A stretch of 64,000 nt of DNA, from the NCBI GenBank assembly GCA_031841125.1, contig CM063111.1, positions 55,055,535 to 55,119,534 on the forward strand, in the 5' to 3' direction. Positions 23,333 to 34,977 of this stretch are shown here, piece by piece; the first letter of the stretch is position 1; every line of letters starts with the position of its first letter. The notes beneath the pieces are model-generated. The model was not told the DNA's origin. It searched no databases and worked only from the letters and a program-made list of their open reading frames with translations. The position numbers and the translations under genes are program-made. This DNA comes from Acanthococcus lagerstroemiae (lineage: Eukaryota; Arthropoda; Insecta; Hemiptera; Eriococcidae).

Positions 23333-23818
23333 TGTAATCGTTAATATCGGACAAAATAATAGATTTCAATTTCTTTAAACACAGTATAATATTATACCAT
23401 AATATGATGTTAACAGTTTCTGAGGAACTGTAAGTTTAACAACGAACTTCTTCTTATAGTCCTAGTCCACGATTACACTCTCGCCAGGTAGCTCCTTCTC
23501 GAAGTTCATGTAATTTTTGTGTCATCTAAAGGAGGGAGAACGAATTGAAAATATAAGAACTGCATAGTCAGTTATAATTTTTGAAATCCAGAAGAAATAA
23601 CAAAAAGAGAATCATAACAAATGTATGAATGTTGATGAAACGAAATTGGCGCCTGTACGTATTTCGAAAGAAAACGTCGAGCTAAGTTTTATCTCGAAGG
23701 TGTTGTTTTATTAAATACAGGCCGAAATAACCGAGATTGGAGTCAAAAGTAGTTCAATGAAAGAACTGAATTTTGTGATCGAAAAGTCGAAATTTTGAGA
23801 GTTAAAAACTATTTTACA
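23333..23818 (-). repeat. 5' LTR (copy C)
   Basis: 486 bp, TG...CA on the minus strand, followed by the primer-binding-like site at about 23320-23332 and preceded by GCTTC at 23819-23823. Confidence 0.85.
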
Positions 23819-23829
23819 GCTTCATTTGA

Positions 23830-25140
23830 TTTTTTTACTTGTTGAATTGCTTTTTTCAACCAATCGGCACCGCAGCGCCAAAATAAAATCGCAACGGCGC
23901 ACCGGGCATTTGCTCTATTTGCCATTCGTCCCATCCGCCTCTGGTCCAGAGTTTGAGTTCGAAGCTTTTATACTGATATCGATAGAAAGCGAGTCATGAC
24001 CCAAACACGAGATTTTGTGGGCATCCCTGTTGTATGACAAGCCCTTGTTGAAGAAGCGATTTTCTTTCTTTATCAAGACCGTGACCTGAACATTTCTACT
24101 ACCATAAATCAGCGTTGTGTATGTTTTTGTTCACGTGGATTGCCTTTTTCTATGTTCAACTAACTCAACTGTATGATGTTTCTCGAACTGGCATATTTTC
24201 CAGGTTAAATGGACTTACCAGGGTAGTCAGTTGACCGGCGCCCCTTCTCAAAACAGAAACACGGCTTGAACTGAGCCTACTGAGCCTACTCCTTTGCTGA
24301 ATTAAGGTACCGACGGGCGTTTGTCCACGCGACGAAGCTTTTCTCGACTTGAAAATGCGAAAAAAATTGAAAATTTTCATATTTCACTTTTCTTTTTGGG
24401 CGGACGCTCTTTCTTTTTTTCCACGCGCCGCTTTTCTATATCCATCTCGCGCGAAGTGCCGAAGGCGGTGCGTGTCGAGAAAAACCTGAGAAAAACCCGA
24501 TCCCGATCGCGTTCCGTCTTTCGACGAAATTACCTCATTATGCAAATAAGCCGACGATTTTCGCGTACTCTTCGGGTACTAAATATTTATTTTTCTTCAT
24601 CGTCGTTTTTTCGACGCGTTATTATCCTTAAATTTACGGTATTTTTAATACGAATAATTTTCGGTCCACCGGCAAAGCGTATTATTTTATGATAAATTCG
24701 TTTTCTCTTTTCGTTTTTCGCTCGCATTCTCTCTCTTGCTCTTTCTTGTTCACCCTGCTCTGTGGTATCTGTTCGTCGTCCTTTCTTCTTCTTCTTTTCT
24801 TATATACTTTCTTCTACATTCACTATTCGATTACCGCTTGGCTTACACGCCGTGGAAAATGAATTTTCCGCAAAGGGCTGTTATTATTGAGAAGGATAAG
24901 ACGGATCCGACGTGATTACCCCCTCGGTGGTTGTCCCGTCCACCCTGTCGGCGTATTGTGAAAGGGCGGGCCAACGCTCAACGAACAGAGATTGTTCAAC
25001 TTGTAAAATTAATTAACTATCGAGGGAAGTTATTAGTTCTCCTGAGTGTATTTACGAAATTAATAGACGTCGCACGAATTACGCCCATTCGATGAATAAA
25101 TTAATCGCGACCTATTACTTCGAATATCAGCTGCAGGTCT
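23830..25140. other. No gene recognised
   Basis: A 123-codon plus-strand frame (24321-24692) is Arg/Ser/Phe-rich and looks like chance reading of T/C-rich DNA. No ends, repeats or homology seen. Confidence 0.45.
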
Positions 25141-25149
25141 AGGTTTGCC

Positions 25150-25440
25150 TGAAAGTTCCAGTGTATACAGAAGCGGCGTCTGATGCACTGATGGCGCACC
25201 TGTTATGAAATGCACTTTACTTGGTCCAGTAACCGGGTAGCCATTTTCTGAAAAACCTGAAAAAGTCAGGAAATTTTGCTAGTCTGCAATTCCAGTACAT
25301 ACAGAAGCGGCATCTGATTGCTTACCTGAAATGAAATACATTTTATGTGACGCAATAAAAGGGGTAGCCACTTTCTGGAAAATCAGAAAAAGTCAGGAAA
25401 TTTTGCTAGGCTGGATAAACCTGAGAAAAGTCAGGAAATT
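25150..25440. repeat. Tandem pair of ~140-bp repeats
   Basis: TTCCAGTGTATACAGAAGCG ... GGGTAGCCATTTTCTG ... AAAGTCAGGAAATTTTGCTA (25157-25283) recurs as TTCCAGTACATACAGAAGCG ... GGGTAGCCACTTTCTGG ... AAAGTCAGGAAATTTTGCTA (25291-25409), followed by a partial third GAAAAGTCAGGAAATTGC. The text resembles subterminal sequence of insect DNA transposons, but no ends were found. Confidence 0.65.
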
Positions 25441-26559
25441 GCTTTTTGATCAAAATCAAGGAACTTTTTGAGAATAATGATAATTAAAGGATATAATTAT
25501 ATACATATAAATTACGCGGTACGCAATTTCCAAATAATCTGGATTATTTATCGCCAGGTTCCTTCTCTTTACCTTAGAGTTCGTCGGCAGCCCAGCTTGT
25601 ACTTTTATTTGTACTCGTATTTGTACCCCTACCATTTACCTGTATGTGGAAGATTAGACTTACCGGCGGATAGCTGTAAACGCATTACTCGTAATTGTCA
25701 TGTATTTTCATGCTGGACATTTTAGGCGTGTACAGTCGTGGCTCGTGTACTTAGTATGATGTAGTTCAATTCGGTTAATATTTTATTTACATGCCATTTA
25801 CTGCTTCACGTTCGTGTTTAACGAGATTCGTGTTGATTCATTAATTAAATTTGTGCATCGATACTTGGCGTTGTTGATTTCTGGGTTGTCACCCGCTTAC
25901 ATACATTCATTTTCAGGAATTAATGTCAGCAGTAGATAAAAAGTGGGCAAAACAGCACAGCTCTCCCATGTATTTCTTTATGAGGTGACGTCACAGCCGA
26001 TACTGAAGGTGCCAGTTCCCCAGCAAACTCTGAGTATGCAATCCGTATGCTGTATTCGATGAAAATTTCATCTCTCTCAATGTGTAGGTTACTGGTTATG
26101 TCATATACGTGCCGCTTGATGATGTCAGTACAGATAAATGGGTATGTGAGAAAGAGGTCCATGTCCCCAGCCTCCAAGGAAACCATAATCCAGTGTGTCC
26201 CCTCATCCCCTTATCAAGTCGGTCTTGATTTTCACACCCGCGGTTGAATAGTTTGTATTTCCGTATATAATTGCCAGTCATCACCCCAGACCCCTCTCCA
26301 CTTCCCCTTATCGAGTTGATCCAGGTTTCCTCGATTTTGTGTATAATAATTGGAATATGAAATATAACACATAATGCTGACAGGAGGAAAAAGAAAATAT
26401 TTTTCCAAGTCCCCGACCGCATGGGTACCAGCCGCCATCCACTCTTCCTCTTTATCGGTTTGATCTAAATTTTCGCGTCAATTCAGTTAAGTGAGTAACT
26501 ATTAAGGCTTTAGCTTCTTTAATGGTGAGCAACGATTCGATAACTTAACCCTTTTTCGC

Positions 26560-27022
26560 AAATCTCAACGCAATAGCAAAAGCTTTTTCATTTTTCCTGT
26601 CTCTTGTGCCATCTGCCATTAGATAGAAGAATGGTACATTGGCATTTTTAATTTCACTGCTCCTGTCTCTTCTGCCATCTGTCATTATAGGCAGAAGAAT
26701 GGTACATCGGCATTTTTAATATCATTGGCAATTTCAGATTTAACATAACTAGCCATGCACTCAGTCATATCGTTCTGGATTTTTGGTAACAAGTATGTTG
26801 CATTTTTTTGGAATAATTGGCCAATATTCGGCAAGTTTTTCATATTTTTTGACAGTAGGTATACTGGGGAAATGCTTGAAACATACTTTTTTCTGAATGT
26901 TCTTCATCATGGCTGCCCCGGAAGGGCAATTGATTTACAACAAGGAATTTTATCATATCAAAAATCAATGGGATATATAGTAGCCAACACATCATCGTTA
27001 ACAAGGGTGGAAACTTCCACAT
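26560..27022 (-). pseudogene. hAT-type (DUF4371) transposase relic
   Basis: Minus-strand frames give QLPFRGSHDEEHSE, then SEIANDIKNADVPFF and a version of the ADGTRDR-NE--SIA-R motif, the order seen in the DUF4371 part of hAT-like proteins. The stretch covering NADVPFF...GTRDR is present twice in tandem (about 26590-26720, unit ~72 bp). Several stops and frame changes break it. No termini found. Confidence 0.6.
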
Positions 27023-27029
27023 TATTGTT

Positions 27030-29130
27030 CATTGGGGATTTCTATGTACTTATTCTATTTTGTCACACGTAATTTATGCGCGATTATTTCGCTGTGCACT
27101 CGACATCCATTTCACTTACCGCCATTGCGTTTTTTCAATCACTGAAACCATTTCTACTGAACGTTAATTCCTTCGACTCCGAGATCCCAAATACACGACA
27201 CGCATAACAAAAAGCACAATTGTTGGCAGGGTGGTACACAAGCCAAACAAACTAATAGAACCATTCTTGACAGAAACTTCTATTATCCACTGATTTTGGA
27301 TAAGTCTTCAGTGAGATACAATTCCTTACATTTGAATAAAATTCTGAAATTATGAAGAAAACCAAATTATCCACCAGTGTCGAGGTTTATTTGAGGGCAA
27401 TAGGTTTCATCTAGATTTCATTCGACTTTCAAATCAAACCGTCAACAGTATGCAGAAAAACGGTATAATTAGTTAATTATTATTGCTATGTCTCATACTC
27501 TCATTGTATTACCTGGTATTTTACTGATCAACTGCGATTGCCCACTACAGTGTAGCTTCTGCAGAACTTGAAGTAGGATTGAGTAGTTGAAGTATTCTTC
27601 TCTTTTGTCTTCCTCATGTTTACCAGATCCTAAGATAATTTTTTTCAATCACGGGTCCATCGTTGATGTTATAAATTTCAATTTAGTGAACAGAAATGAC
27701 ATTTCACTTATAGGAAGTTGGAAACTTCGTTTGTCTCAATTTTTGTTTTAAAATACCTAATTAATAATAATCAGACGTGGTATCGCGAATTTGCAACCCC
27801 AACGCGACTAAAACAAGACCTTCGAACAAGACTTCAGTTTCTGGTAAACCAAGGCGGTAAGCGAAGTACAATAATTACAGGCTGAACTGGCAGTGTAGCC
27901 AAATTGAATGTGAAAATCACCAGAATTGATTTGAAATTGATTTTATGTTTGAATAGCAGATATCGCTGGTATGTTCTGTCAAATAACGTTGAGCGAAGGT
28001 TCGGGCCCAAAATTAATCTTTATCAGACCAAAAAATACCAAATTTTTTTGTTAGACAAAGCAAGCGCACTTGTCAGACAAGGCATTGCCTTGTCTGCCTT
28101 GGCGCTGGTTTGGGGCCTGCGATGAAGTCGTTAATAGCCTCCCCCTGCGCTGGTGGTAAACTCGCAACTGTATTCGATACTTTCGTACGTCTGTGCTCTC
28201 TTTCTTCTATCTGTTTTATTTTAGTACTTCCGGATTTTGTACATTATCTGGATTTTCCAAATCTGTGAGTCTCAACTAACATGCAGCGTTCATAATATTC
28301 TACGTTTACCAGTTTTTCGAAGTCAGGCATTTATTAACAACAGAACATTCAAAGACATTGTCAATGAGTTTGAAAGAGGTTAGGTCGCGGAACCAGGCAG
28401 GGATTTCCTCATCTCGCCCGATGTGAAATGAAAACGGGAGGAAACTGTGCCACGATGCCCCCCATTCCCGGCGCTCTTGTGCCTCGAATTGAAGTCGACC
28501 AGACGTTCTCGAGATGGAAAGAAACCTCCCCTTCACTGCCTCCTGCTCCGTGCGGGTGGATTTCCATGTACAAATCCGCGAAATATCGGCGCAACAGAGA
28601 AATTAGCATTACAATATAGCGCAGCGGAAGAATAAGTGGATCAAGTGGCTGCAAGGGTGAGAATATTCTGGCATTCCAACGAACGGGTGAAATAGACGGC
28701 GGAAAGAAAATAAAAAAGCGAGCTACCACCAGGAAAAGAAGGAAAGAGAGCGAAATCGAAAAAAGACAGGAAAAACGCCGGATGTTTTGCGAAAAGAAAA
28801 GTAATAAGGAGACACGTCGGGAGAAGCACCGAGATGCGCCAATCAGCGGCGTATTCAAGAGACCCACAGTACGACGGAATACGTAAAATTACGTCGAGTG
28901 TCGCAGGATCTGTCTTGTCAGAATAAAATATAATATTATATCGGAAATATGGGAACAGGCAGCCATTTTCTCGGCTTCGAAGGCTGATCCGCACGAGAAT
29001 TTCTGTAATGAGACGACAAAAGACGTGTAACGATCCTTAATGATCGAAAAGGTCGGTTCTTACACTCGGAATATTGAACCATCTGCAACATCATTGGCAG
29101 TCTCATTGTTTTAATGAGGCTCTCCTATCA
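27030..29130. other. No gene recognised
   Basis: Overlapping frames of up to 152 codons on both strands at 28300-29000 do not show family motifs or splice sites I can trust. Confidence 0.45.
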
Positions 29131-29139
29131 TTTACGGCA

Positions 29140-29440
29140 CCAATTGCCTGTATTTAGTGGCGTTAGTCCTTGACACAGAGGCAGTAACTATATCGTGAAG
29201 CACATTAAACTTCCCTGGAGTCATTGCATGATGTGTATATCTGTCTTGCATTCTTGCCTTCAGAGTGATTCCCTGGTGGGCAAACTCTTGTAACACAGCA
29301 TATGTCCTTGACACAGAGGCAGTAACTATATCGTGAAGCACATTAAGTTCCCCTGAAGTCATTACATGATGTGTATATCTGTCTTGCATTCTTGCCTTTA
29401 GAGTGATTCCCTGGTGGGCAAACTCTTGTAACACAGCATA
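29140..29440 (-). repeat. In-frame 138-bp tandem duplication
   Basis: GTCCTTGACACAGAGGCAGT begins at 29166 and again at 29304, and the two units differ at few positions. The unit is 46 codons, so the minus-strand frame (29434-29132) runs through both copies with LQEFAHQGITLKARMQDRYT repeated. The reading frame is open through both, but the family is unknown and the upstream frames (29682-29918) are separated by stops. Probably part of a decayed transposon gene. Confidence 0.75.
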
Positions 29441-29681
29441 TGCGTTGCTATGTCAGGATGCAATTCCCCAATATTCAAAGTATCCCTATAATTTTTCTTT
29501 ACCATCAAGTTGAGTGATTCCTCAAGGATTCTATCCATATTTGAGCCTATCTTAGTTCTCATTAAGATCTTGGGCAATCAGATGGTACAACAGATATTTC
29601 ACAAACTATAGATACTTCTAATATCGGTCGATTATACCACGTACACGCAGTAGTTACTGCCCACGAAATAGAAAGCGGTTC

Positions 29682-29918
29682 CTAATTCAAAGGATGCTCT
29701 ATAGTAGTATACAACAAGAATACCGTATAACTCAGTATGTGGAGGAAGTTCACCAAATAGTGACCTGGTGTAGTTGACAAAGTAACACGGGTATTGGACT
29801 CTCCTACAACCTGCTGGTAAAAATTACTGAGCATATTGGGAACTATCGATTCTTTGAATTCAGGAGCTCTTAAATGGTGTGGAATGGTTCTTGATTTTCT
29901 ATATGCAGCAAATGACAT
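29682..29918 (-). pseudogene. Unidentified degenerate coding tract
   Basis: A 78-codon frame, with further coding-like reading upstream to about 30150 broken by stops, on the same strand as the 138-bp duplicated frame. I recognise no motif. Confidence 0.25.
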
Positions 29919-30815
29919 AAGGTCCTCAATGGTTCTTTCTGTGAGGAATTCGAGTTAATATCCTATAACGACGTTGATGTTCCTCTCTACCATCTCCTCA
30001 TCTTCATGCGGGCCCCTTTTATTTGTCCATGATAGAAGTTTAGCAACTTTTGGATCTTACCAAGGACGGCGTCTTTTTCAATAAATTGTATTGTGGGCGA
30101 CAGTGTAGAGGTTCGAAACGTCTTTTTGATGCTGTTCCGTATATGGGCGGATTAGACCTCAGCAATTGTTGATCAGGTCGATAATATTTTAAGTGAAGTG
30201 ATTCTTCCTAGCCCATGTATCACCTGGTGTTATCCTCTGGCTAGTGATTGTAACCTGGTGCTGCATAGGTGGCATTGTTACTCCCGTGATGTTGAGCCCC
30301 AAGAATGCTTTCTGATATTATCAGCAAATTCCGCAGGACAGTCAGCAACAACAGCTGGATCATACAGAGTAACTCGCCTTCGATAATATATCTACCTTTT
30401 AATCTTGAAACACGCCATCTGTGTAGGCGTCATTCTCTTTTCATAACTTCCATTATTAGGGTCAGATGTTGTTAGTTGACACACAAAATACCTAAACCGC
30501 ATTTGTGAAGCCGCTAATCAATATTTTTAACAGGTTAAGAGCTTATTTGAAAGAGCAACCGGTCGTCTACATTTTCGAGTTTTAAAATTAGGTTTTTGTG
30601 CGATAGAACTTGAGCTGTGATCGATTGAACGAGATTATAAATTTGTGTCAGCTAACAACACCAGTGTTGTTAGTTGACACAGGGGGTGTTGTTAATTGAC
30701 ACACTAAAAAATTGTAGGAAAAAGAACGACAAATGTAATATTACAAATAAAATTAATACAGATTTTTGGGTTCAACAAAGTCAAAATAGTAACGATTCTG
30801 TCGTGCAGTTCCGCT

Positions 30816-31179
30816 TCATTTAAGAGGTAGAAGACGATAGATAACATCATTTTTTGACACTGTAGTTACATCGGGTACGTTTGGAAATGAAAATGTTAAT
30901 GATTTCTTCGTAACTCTTCGTAAAAAGAAAATTTTGAAAGCGTCATCGTGTAATTGAGCTATTTGCCTGACGTAGTGCTTAATTATCTGATCCTCCTCTG
31001 TTATAAATTTGTGTGAGGCAGAAGTCCGATACAACGAGTAGTGTTTGTAAATCCATATCATCAGCGAACAACTCATCTTTCGATTGACAGTCAGATTCTT
31101 CCGAACTCAAAATTGTTTCTTCTTTTTTCTTAGACTTCTTTATCCGCTTCTTTTCATCACGTTTTCCTGAATTCTTCAA
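30816..31179 (-). pseudogene. Pogo-like transposase C-terminal tail
   Basis: Two overlapping minus-strand frames carry a Lys-rich stretch (KKRIKKSKKKEE), an acidic stretch and then IIKHYVRQIAQLHDDAFKIF followed by LRRVTKKSLTFSFPNV and VSKNDVIYRLL. This is the Y-VG-I---D---V-FLRR---FP--D--V---DI---L tail typical of insect pogo-like proteins. A frame change near 31040 separates the halves. The catalytic core that should precede it is absent. Confidence 0.65.
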
Positions 31180-31234
31180 TGCTGATAATGTATTCGTTAA
31201 TCGAATACTTGCCCAACACTGGTCACAAGAAATG

Positions 31235-31444
31235 TCAGTATCTAGAGCTCAACTTTAAATATTTTGCGAATTCGTAAGCAGATTTTCGTACGTCTCTTAG
31301 AGTGAGACCATAATACATTTTAATACACAGCTTTACGTAGTTCTTCAGATCCTCTTCCTGGCTTTCAGAAAATATTTTTTTATATTTACTATATTCAACC
31401 GTCATTTCTTTACTTGATTCGTTGCGTATTTTTCGCTTTGTCAC
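31235..31444 (-). pseudogene. Pogo-like transposase CENP-B-type helix-turn-helix
   Basis: FSESQEEDLKNYVKLCIKMY followed by YGLTLRDVRKSAYEFAKYL matches the F---QE--L--Y------YGLT--D-R--AYE-A segment of pogo-like proteins. A stop follows at once, where the DDE core should begin. Confidence 0.7.
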
Positions 31445-31493
31445 GTATCTAAGTCACAAATTAGAGTAAGTAGAAACAGACCTATCATCGAAT

Positions 31494-31709
31494 TCAAGTG
31501 TTATGATGGGTATACAGAGTTACAGATGTAATGTTTACCTCGCTAAAGTTTTGAAGGCCAGACCAACTTCTGACGTGACAGGACGAATTTTTTTCTCCTG
31601 CGATCACTCTATCGACGGCATTGTTCATTATTTCGGCTGTATATGTACCTCTGTCAGTTTTCCGAGGATGATTGATTCGTTTTAAGGACATCTGGAGACG
31701 AAAATTCAT
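31494..31709 (-). pseudogene. Pogo-like transposase psq-type N-terminus
   Basis: KRINHPRKTDRGTYTAEIMN followed by NAVDRVIAGEK is the psq helix-turn-helix start. A one-base shift within the A run near 31600 moves the expected continuation (VGLAFKTLAR before a GTAAAC donor) to another frame. Confidence 0.65.
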
Positions 31710-32012
31710 GTGTCAACTAACAACCATTTTTTTGTGTCAACTAGCAACTAAGCGTTACCTTACCTTCGAGCCTCTACACATTAAATTAGTTTCAGTCGAA
31801 CTTCATTAATTTGCATCTCATCACACGCGGCTTGAAACAACCTTTCACATAGTATATAACTCTTTTACTTTCCAAGATGTCATATGTCTACGAAAAAATA
31901 AAATAAACGAACACTGAAAAATTTACTCCAAACTGCTAAAATCACTTTTTTGATACGTTAACCTAATGCGACGTTGCCAAAACTTCATCTATAAGTCGGT
32001 AGGTATGCCACT

Positions 32013-32180
32013 AGAGCACCTATAAAAACCAAGTATGCGCATACGCCATATTGTTTGCAAAAGTGCCCGTCGATGCCCAATCCGACTATGCGTTGCGTAC
32101 CGTGCAGTCAATTCGGCATCGACGGGCGCTTTTGCAAACAATATGGCATATGCGCATACTCCTTTTTTATAGGTGCTTTA
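32013..32180. mobile_element. Foldback MITE with 9-bp duplication (Mutator-type)
   Basis: A 168-bp element whose arms (AGCACCTATAAAAA, GTATGCGCATACGCCATATT, GTTTGCAAAAGTGCCCGTCG and their complements) pair over ~70 bases around a ~35-base centre. TATGCCACT flanks it on both sides (32004-32012 and 32181-32189). A 9-bp duplication with long pairing arms is the signature of MULE/Mutator-type MITEs. Confidence 0.9.
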
Positions 32181-32247
32181 TATGCCACTGACCCACAGTT
32201 CCAATTTCACCGCGGTAGTGCTAGTGTAGGCCGAGTAAACTGGAATT

Positions 32248-34977
32248 GACGATGTCATAGCAAAAAGGGCATAAACGAAGCCGAGCAAAATTTTCAAAAA
32301 CACGTTTGAAGTTTCAGGAGGGAATTTTGGTATGCAGAATAGAGTTTGTTGCGTGTTCTTTTTGTCTAACGTGTAGAGCATTCTTCGGTGAACACGAGAA
32401 ACTTCAATTGGCACTGTTGGTAACATTGTATTTTTATTTACAGCTGTTCAAAGTTGGGAAGTCGTATGTCCTTTTTGAAATGACAAACTTTTCTTTCGTT
32501 TTATCATATAGAACTCGTCATAATGTTGCCGGATGAAATAGGCACCGTGTGAATATTTATTTTTTATTGAATGAGGATCGAAATATAGACGTAACCACAA
32601 ACTCTAAGATGAAGGAAGATGTAAATGAGTGATAAACGAACGAGAGTAGCGTACAAGTACAGGAAAAATTTATTTTATTTTTGCGAAAAAATATTATTTT
32701 TTTGCAGATACAAAAAGCGAATAATACGTACATGAGAATCTTAGGTAAAACGTTCACAAACTTCTCGCAACCAGTCAACATCATCCTGATTTTCGACATA
32801 TGTTAGAAGGCTTAATACATCTTTTGCTTTGGCTCCTTTGAGTCCTGGTGGAGAAGGTTGATCGGAAGACAGTGTAAATTTGCCGGTGCGCTTCATTATT
32901 TGAAATGGTTGGAAAGACGGCGCATATGTAGATGAGGCCCATAAAGTACCATTAGTATACTTGAATCGGCAATAACTTCGTATCTTGAACTTGGTTGATT
33001 TTGGTAAGAAGATGCCAGAGTCATTGAACATTTTAGTGAAGTCGTAAATGAGTGAAATATCGTGGATCACATTAAACGGAGTTGGTCTCAATCGACAACG
33101 TCGGAAAATCTGTTTATATTTCTCTGCGCTTGTAACAGGAGCAGCCCTTCTCGTTTCACGTTTGTATTTACTGAAATTTGCGTCGCATTTGCTGTAACTA
33201 TGTCCTGGAACGGGAAACAAATGCTCCACTTCAATTCCACATGTTTTTGATAACCACGCACAGTATCGTATGACGACTTGGTTTTTATTTTGGCCGCCTG
33301 CATTGTCTGACAACAGAATCACTTTCTTGATCCTATTATCTTCTTCAAACAGCCCTTTTCGCGTTAGGAAATGATGCAAAAACGAGACGATACTATTTCC
33401 ATCTTTCCTAGCTTCATGTTCATAAAATGTGTAAAACGTACTGTCCTTGTCATTGTGAGAGTGTATATTGAAGTTGTGAAACCAGAGGAGGCGTTTATAA
33501 AACTGTTTATTTATCGTCAGAAGAGGTACCGGCAGATTTTGTGCGTAATCGAACTCTAATACTAATGTATCATACCGGATAGTATTCAGCACATCTTTCT
33601 TCAGTTTACCATGGGCTTTCACTCGCCTTTCGTGGACTTTCTTCGGTATTGCACAAGGATCATTAGGATTCTGCGCTAACTTAATGCGGTACTCTTCGCA
33701 CACATTACAGATATCACTCTGAGGGTCCCCAATCGCGAATTTCATCCCTTCAACAGATAATAGAAGCGTAGTTTTAGTTTCGTGGTGCACGTTTTTTTGT
33801 CGCAAATAGCAAATAATAATATTTATTTCATACCTTGGAATACGAGGTAGTATTGCTTCAATGTCATTAGGCATGCTTCGTCTTTTTTCTTTCGATAATA
33901 CATACGAAACATGAAGTACAGTTTTTTGATCGTCAACATCGGATTCTCAAAGTATTTGAACTCGGAGTTCGTGTAGTGGCTCTTCTTGTGCGGTACTGAT
34001 AAGAGATGTGCATAAATCAGAGCCCGCATTTCTTCAGTCGCGATGATTCTTCGATTAGTATGTGTGCCTCTTCTTTCCTTGAAATCTTCTTTATTCGAGA
34101 TTTTCCTTTGGATTATTACGATTCGTTTAGCAGTAATCTAGAAAAATAATAATAAGAATAGCAACAAACTCATAAAGGTAAGTGATTTACATTCAACTTA
34201 ATCGCACCTTTCTCCTGAATAGTCTCCCTTACCTGAAAAAGCTGCTGAAAGCACTTCTTACAGAGAATGATGTCTATGGAATGATCATACCGGACAGTAT
34301 AAGTCCACACTTTCAAACGCTGTCGACCACCACTTGTCTTCTGAAGCTTTGGATACTCGTACTTCATACAAGTACTGAGGAAGATATCCTGTGCTTCCTT
34401 CGTTGAACACTTTTTGTACTGCTCAACGATAGATTCCTGGGACTCGACATCTACAAGCGTCCAACACTGTCGTTTACAGTCGCTGTTCAGATGATTTACG
34501 GGTCGAAAAGGCTGTCCTAAAAAGGATAAATATTATTGCATCAAATCATGTTTACCTACGTATTCATATCTGGTTGTGAAGGTACTTACCACTACGTCTA
34601 TCTCTCGCTGCCCTCTTGTTGATCGCCTTCAATGAGTCTTCCGGCTTTTTTTCTCTTTTATGGACAACATGAGCCATTATAACGAAAAAAAATCACATGA
34701 TATTCGAATAGAAATCGAAATGAAAAACGAAAAATAATGTCAAGACTTATCATCGAAGTCATACATTGAAAAGAGAGAGAAAACTAGAGAAGCTCTTCAT
34801 TTTTTTTTGTTGACTTTACGATCTTGTAATCGTTGTTAACCTGTTATTCATCGAAATTTCAAGGTACAAAGGTGCGCGAGGTCTCATTTGAAAGATCGAG
34901 AGTTGTAGAACACGATTCTGAAGTCACATCAAAAAGGGCATAACCCCGGGGTATGCCCCTTTTGCTATGACATCGTC
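32248..34977 (-). mobile_element. DUF7869 transposon-like element 2
   Basis: Inverted termini GACGATGTCATAGCAAAAAG/GACGATGTCATAGCAAAAGG at 32248 and 34977, continuing GGCATA, are flanked by AATT on both sides (32244-32247 and 34978-34981). AATT is a palindrome, so it may be duplication or part of the TIR. The interior holds one 4-exon gene on the minus strand. The element lies in the pogo-like element 1, splitting one of its subterminal repeats, so it arrived later. At the right end, 34931-34970, an extra inverted copy of AAAAAGGGCATA makes a terminal hairpin. Confidence 0.85.
32741..34677 (-). CDS. DUF7869-family protein, 4 exons, putative transposase
   Basis: My model has exons 34677-34590, 34516-34233, 34137-33834 and 33747-32741. 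All introns are GT-AG, phases 1, 0, 1, and the product is 560 residues with no internal stop. The N-terminal part has YTVRYDHSIDIILCKKCF, then (exon 3) VPHKKSHYTNSEFKYFENP, and across the last junction a Cys pair (SDICNVC). The core has VLEFDYAQNLPVP (Asp ~292), ILLSDNAGGQNKN (Asp ~373) and FPVPGHSYSKCD (Asp ~414). From memory, this pattern is annotated in arthropods as DUF7869. Three spaced acidic residues in this order fit an RNase H-fold transposase; that role is inference, supported by the flanking TIRs. Poly(A) signals and expression are unknown. Confidence 0.8.

Larger units (their letters stand above)
21158..23818 (-). mobile_element. Env-only LTR retrotransposon (internally deleted)
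   Basis: Two LTRs (5': 23818-23333, 486 bp; 3': 21639-21158, 482 bp; minus strand) in direct orientation are nearly identical. The 5-bp GCTTC flanks both sides (21153-21157 and 23819-23823). A primer-binding-like TGGTGCCCCG follows the 5' LTR. The interior is only ~1.7 kb and lacks gag, protease, reverse transcriptase and integrase; what remains is a leader with 36-bp repeats and an env-like tract. It must have moved, if it did, with enzymes supplied in trans, or it was deleted after insertion. Confidence 0.85.

Noticed and set aside
24321..24692. 123-codon Arg/Ser-rich plus-strand frame
   Set aside because: Composition explained by T/C-rich DNA; no motif or neighbours.
28306..28994. Overlapping frames of up to 152 codons on both strands
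   Set aside because: No family motif and overlapping in several frames; taken as chance.
33823..34029. Separate small gene overlapping the DUF7869 frame
   Set aside because: It is exon 3 of the same gene; a GT-AG intron (33833-33748) joins the frames.
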